The position numbers and the translations under genes are program-made. The notes under the pieces were generated by a model. That model was not told the origin of the DNA. It did not search any database and saw only the letters and a program-made list of their open reading frames with translations. Of a stretch of DNA of 16,999 bases, positions 14,683-16,999 are shown piece after piece. Source of the stretch: Clostridia bacterium (GTDB taxonomy: Bacteria > Bacillota > Clostridia > Oscillospirales > CAG-272); contig JAFNVK010000020.1 of assembly GCA_017379815.1 (NCBI GenBank), positions 1-16,999 of the forward strand, given 5' to 3'. Each line of letters starts with the position of its first letter. Position 1 is the first letter of the stretch.

Positions 14683-14804
14683 AGAAGAGAGGTTCTCGGG
14701 AGCGTGAGCCTCGGATAATGCTTCCAACAGAGAAGGAAAGGAACACCATTCGTCCCGCTGCTTTGACGGCAGGATCGCAATTTTCAGATCAAAGGAGATC
14801 GCTT
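14683..14804 (+). promoter_or_regulatory. Long 5' leader of glmM
   Basis: The leader of about 120 bases has no recognisable riboswitch class. A weak stem can form between GAGG (14689-14692) and CCTC (14710-14713). An ATG at 14718 is in frame with glmM and would add 29 residues, but it has no ribosome site and the extra residues do not fit the family. I see no terminator-like structure, so attenuation is not supported. Confidence 0.35.
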
Positions 14805-16172
14805 ATGGGAAAATACTTTGGAACGGATGGCTTCCGCGGGGAAGCCGGCGCTTCGCTTACGGCCGAGCACGCCTATCGCATCGGCCGCTTTTTGGGCTGG
14901 TACTATGCAGGAGCCTCCGGGAAGCGCGTGCGTGCCGCGATCGGCAAGGATACGCGTCGCTCCAGCTATATGCTGGAATATGCGATCGCCGCAGGACTTG
15001 CGGCCTCGGGCGCTGACGTATATATGCTTCACGTCATTCCCACGCCGGGTGTCTCCTACGCGGTCGCGCGTGAGGATTTTGATTGCGGCATTATGATCTC
15101 GGCAAGTCATAATCCCTATATGGATAACGGCATTAAGCTCGTGAACAGCCGCGGCGAGAAAATGGAGGATGCCACGATCGAGCAGATCGAGCTGTATCTG
15201 GACGGCAAGCTCTCCGAGCTGGGGCTCTCCGGGGAAGATCTCCCCTTTGCCACGGGAGACCGCATTGGCCAGATCGTGGACTATTCGGAGGGACGCAACC
15301 GTTACATCGGCTACCTGATCTCGCTCTCGCGCCATTCCTTCAAGCCCTTCCGCGTAGCGCTGGACTGCGCAAACGGAAGCGCCTGGATGCTGGCCAAGAG
15401 CGTGTTTGAGGCGCTGGGCGCAAAGGTTTATGCCATCGGCACCTCGCCTGACGGGCTTAATATCAACCGCGGTGTCGGCTCGACGCATATCGAGTCGCTT
15501 GCACGATACGTCCGCGAGAATCATTTGGACGTTGGCTTTGCCTTTGACGGCGACGCTGACCGCTGCATCGCCGTAGACGAGAACGGCGCGGTGGTCAACG
15601 GCGATCACATCATGTACCTTCTTGGCACGCAGCTCAAGCGGAACGGCGAGCTGGTCAACAACACGGTGGTCACCACCGTCATGTCCAATCTTGGCCTCTA
15701 TCACGCCCTGGACGAGGAGGGGATCTCCTACGTGCAGACCAAGGTGGGGGATCGCTTCGTCTACGAGAATATGCAGCAAACGGGCAACTGCATTGGCGGA
15801 GAGCAATCCGGACATATCATTCTCAAAAAATACGCCACCACGGGTGACGGCGTTCTGACGGCCATCAAGGTGATGGAAACCATGATCGACCGCAAGCTCC
15901 CCTTGAGCAAGCTGGCCTCTCCCGTGCAGATGCTTCCGCAGGTGATGAAGAACCTGCGCGTTGCAGATAAGCGTGCGGTGCGTGAGGACGAGGCCGTCAA
16001 GGCTGCCGTGGAGCAGGTCAAGGCAGAGCTTGGAGACACGGGACGTATCCTTGTGCGCGAGAGCGGAACCGAGCCCGTGATCCGCGTGATGGTAGAGGCA
16101 CCTACGCTTGACGTTTGCGAGGCCTGTGTGGAGCAGGTCCTGCAGGTGATCCGCGAGCGTGGATTGGCATAA
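14805..16172 (+). CDS. glmM: Phosphoglucosamine mutase
   Basis: GlmM interconverts glucosamine-6-phosphate and glucosamine-1-phosphate, the step before UDP-GlcNAc synthesis for peptidoglycan. The 455-residue protein begins YFGTDGFRGEAG, has the active-site loop GIMISASHNPYMDNGIK with phosphorylated Ser101, the metal-binding loop AFDGDADR (Asp248, Asp250, Asp252), the sugar-binding GEQSGH (332-337) and the C-terminal phosphate loop RESGTEP (418-424). The Ser-before-His arrangement, the GTDGFRG start and the length point to GlmM rather than a phosphoglucomutase or phosphomannomutase. AAAGGAGA lies seven bases before the ATG. It is followed after 26 bases by a GlmU-like protein, so the two probably form one unit. 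Confidence 0.95.
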   Translation: MGKYFGTDGFRGEAGASLTAEHAYRIGRFLGWYYAGASGKRVRAAIGKDTRRSSYMLEYAIAAGLAASGADVYMLHVIPTPGVSYAVAREDFDCGIMISASHNPYMDNGIKLVNSRGEKMEDATIEQIELYLDGKLSELGLSGEDLPFATGDRIGQIVDYSEGRNRYIGYLISLSRHSFKPFRVALDCANGSAWMLAKSVFEALGAKVYAIGTSPDGLNINRGVGSTHIESLARYVRENHLDVGFAFDGDADRCIAVDENGAVVNGDHIMYLLGTQLKRNGELVNNTVVTTVMSNLGLYHALDEEGISYVQTKVGDRFVYENMQQTGNCIGGEQSGHIILKKYATTGDGVLTAIKVMETMIDRKLPLSKLASPVQMLPQVMKNLRVADKRAVREDEAVKAAVEQVKAELGDTGRILVRESGTEPVIRVMVEAPTLDVCEACVEQVLQVIRERGLA

Positions 16173-16198
16173 CGAGAAATACAGGGAGGAATAAGCGT

Positions 16199-16879
16199 AT
16201 GTCCACTCTTTTGGAGGGAAGCCGTATAACGGCGCTTTATCATTACCCCGAGCATTCGATCGCTTGGCCGCTGTTGTCCGCACACGAATACCCCTGGGAG
16301 GCGCTGGACGGCATCAAGGCGTATATTCTGTCACTTGGCGCGACGCTTTCCGAGGAGGAATATACCCGCATCGGTGAAGACGTCTGGGTGGCCAAGACGG
16401 CACGCGTTGCCGCGAGTGCCAGTCTGAACGGACCCTGCATTATCTGCGCGGACGCAGAGATCCGCCAAGGAGCATTTATCCGCGGCAGCGCGATCGTAGG
16501 CGCGGGTGCTGTGGTAGGGAACTCCACCGAGCTGAAGAACTGCATTCTGTTTGACGGCGTGCAGGTCCCGCATTTCAATTACGTGGGCGATTCGATCCTC
16601 GGATACCGCTCGCACATGGGCGCGGGCGCGATCACGTCGAACGTCAAGAGCGACAAGAGCCTTGTCAAGATCCGCTACGGCGAGGAATGCCTCGAGACCG
16701 GACGCAAAAAGGTGGGCGCAATGCTTGGCGACCTGGTTGAGGTTGGCTGCAACAGCGTCCTGAATCCGGGAACGGTGATCGGTCGGGAGACGAACGTTTA
16801 CCCCTTGTCCTCGGTACGCGGATACGTCCCCGCGTCGTGCATTTATAAGACGGCGGAGTGCGTGGTAAAAAAGCACTAA
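16199..16879 (+). CDS. GlmU-like left-handed beta-helix acyltransferase (no uridylyltransferase domain)
   Basis: The 226-residue protein consists of about 57 N-terminal residues of unclear fold, then hexapeptide repeats of a left-handed beta-helix (about 58-212; for example IGEDVWVAKTARVAASASL and AIVGAGAVVGNSTELKNC). The section VPHFNYVGDSILGYRSHMG followed by AGAITSNVKSDK closely resembles the acetyltransferase site of GlmU, with His125 at the position of the catalytic base in HLTYIGD. It lacks the N-terminal nucleotide-binding GxGTRM domain. Placement after glmM suggests N-acetylation of glucosamine-1-phosphate or a related sugar, but this is inference; similar proteins in Clostridia are often annotated as UDP-GlcNAc pyrophosphorylase. 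The GGGAGGA site is eight bases before the ATG; the frame opens earlier, inside glmM, without a site. The last seven codons lie inside the terminal palindrome. Confidence 0.78.
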   Translation: MSTLLEGSRITALYHYPEHSIAWPLLSAHEYPWEALDGIKAYILSLGATLSEEEYTRIGEDVWVAKTARVAASASLNGPCIICADAEIRQGAFIRGSAIVGAGAVVGNSTELKNCILFDGVQVPHFNYVGDSILGYRSHMGAGAITSNVKSDKSLVKIRYGEECLETGRKKVGAMLGDLVEVGCNSVLNPGTVIGRETNVYPLSSVRGYVPASCIYKTAECVVKKH

Positions 16880-16999
16880 GGTGAAGCAGGCCGCAGGCCG
16901 GCTGAAAAAGGGAAGGGGAGACCAAAGCGCTTTGGTCTCCCCTTCCCTTTTTCAGCCGGCCTGCGGCCTGCTTCACCTTAGTGCTTTTTTACCACGCAC
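16858..16999. repeat. Perfect 142-base palindrome reaching the window end
   Basis: Bases 16858-16928 are the exact reverse complement of 16929-16999, with no spacer and no mismatch. The left arm contains the last 22 bases of the preceding gene, so the right arm repeats its 3' end in reverse. The inner part (about 16905-16952) has an A run, a GC-rich stem and a T run and is a good intrinsic terminator on its own. The outer symmetry, through coding sequence and up to the last base, looks like a fold-back at a contig end. Confidence 0.97.
16905..16952. terminator. Strong intrinsic terminator inside the palindrome
   Basis: Five A (16905-16909), a 19-base-pair stem centred on AGCGCT at 16926-16931, and five T (16948-16952) make a terminator that works in both directions. 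It starts 25 bases after the stop of the GlmU-like gene. Only the left half can be trusted to lie next to that gene if the right arm is an assembly fold-back. Confidence 0.7.

Noticed and set aside
14683..14804. glmS-type ribozyme or other known riboswitch in the glmM leader
   Set aside because: The conserved core and pseudoknot of the glmS ribozyme are absent, and only a weak four-base-pair stem is visible.
14784..16283. A 499-codon open frame on the minus strand opposite glmM, and similar long minus-strand frames at 7520-8959, 9393-10766, 1917-3089 and 13192-14364
   Set aside because: All lie opposite well-supported genes, start without ribosome sites, and encode His/Arg/Leu-rich sequence with no family motif. 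High GC at third positions keeps these frames open by chance.
1..16999. CRISPR array, prophage, transposon or tRNA genes
   Set aside because: I found no regularly spaced repeats, transposase or integrase motifs, terminal inverted repeats of an insertion sequence, or tRNA-like cloverleaf sequence.

Overview
This window looks like a piece of a moderately high-GC Clostridia (Bacillota) genome, probably an uncultured anaerobe assembled from a metagenome. I infer this from the housekeeping gene order nusB / TsaD-like / xseA / xseB / ispA / tlyA / nadK / argR / recN, from the AGGAGG-type ribosome binding sites with TTGACA/TATAAT promoters, and from a SipW-type signal peptidase paired with a camelysin/TasA-type substrate. 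I cannot name the genus. The window's right edge behaves like a contig end.

Layout. (1) 1-570, minus strand: the N-terminal 190 residues of a CwlD-like N-acetylmuramoyl-L-alanine amidase that runs off the left edge. (2) 571-788: an AT-rich divergent promoter region with a clear sigma-A promoter for nusB and five copies of a TATGCA-centred motif. (3) 789-8998: a compact plus-strand run of nusB, a TsaD/Kae1-family paralogue, xseA, xseB, ispA, a DivPAP/YuiD membrane protein, tlyA, nadK, argR and recN, several joined by ATGA overlaps or gaps of a few bases. The dxs gene often found in this run is absent. (4) 9025-11594: argS behind its own promoter, then yebC. (5) 11610-11650: a strong bidirectional terminator between yebC and a convergent small zinc-ribbon membrane protein gene (11657-12088, minus). 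(6) 12089-14544: a 296-base spacer, then sipW and a secreted protein with a SipW-type signal sequence and a predicted beta-helix C-terminus. (7) 14565-14636: two tandem terminators. (8) 14648-16879: a promoter, glmM and a GlmU-like left-handed beta-helix acyltransferase. (9) 16858-16999: a perfect 142-base palindrome that reaches the last base.

Functionally, the central run combines transcription antitermination, DNA repair (exonuclease VII, RecN), isoprenoid chain elongation, ribosomal RNA methylation, NADP synthesis and arginine regulation. The amidase, GlmM and the GlmU-like protein belong to peptidoglycan metabolism. The sipW cassette is the most accessory-like part and probably makes a surface or matrix protein. 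I see no CRISPR array, tRNA, rRNA, insertion sequence or phage gene.

The most unusual observations are the terminal palindrome (probably an assembly end, built on a real terminator), the repeated motif in the divergent promoter region, the SipW/beta-helix pair with its unexplained upstream spacer, and the GlmU-like protein next to glmM that lacks a uridylyltransferase domain.
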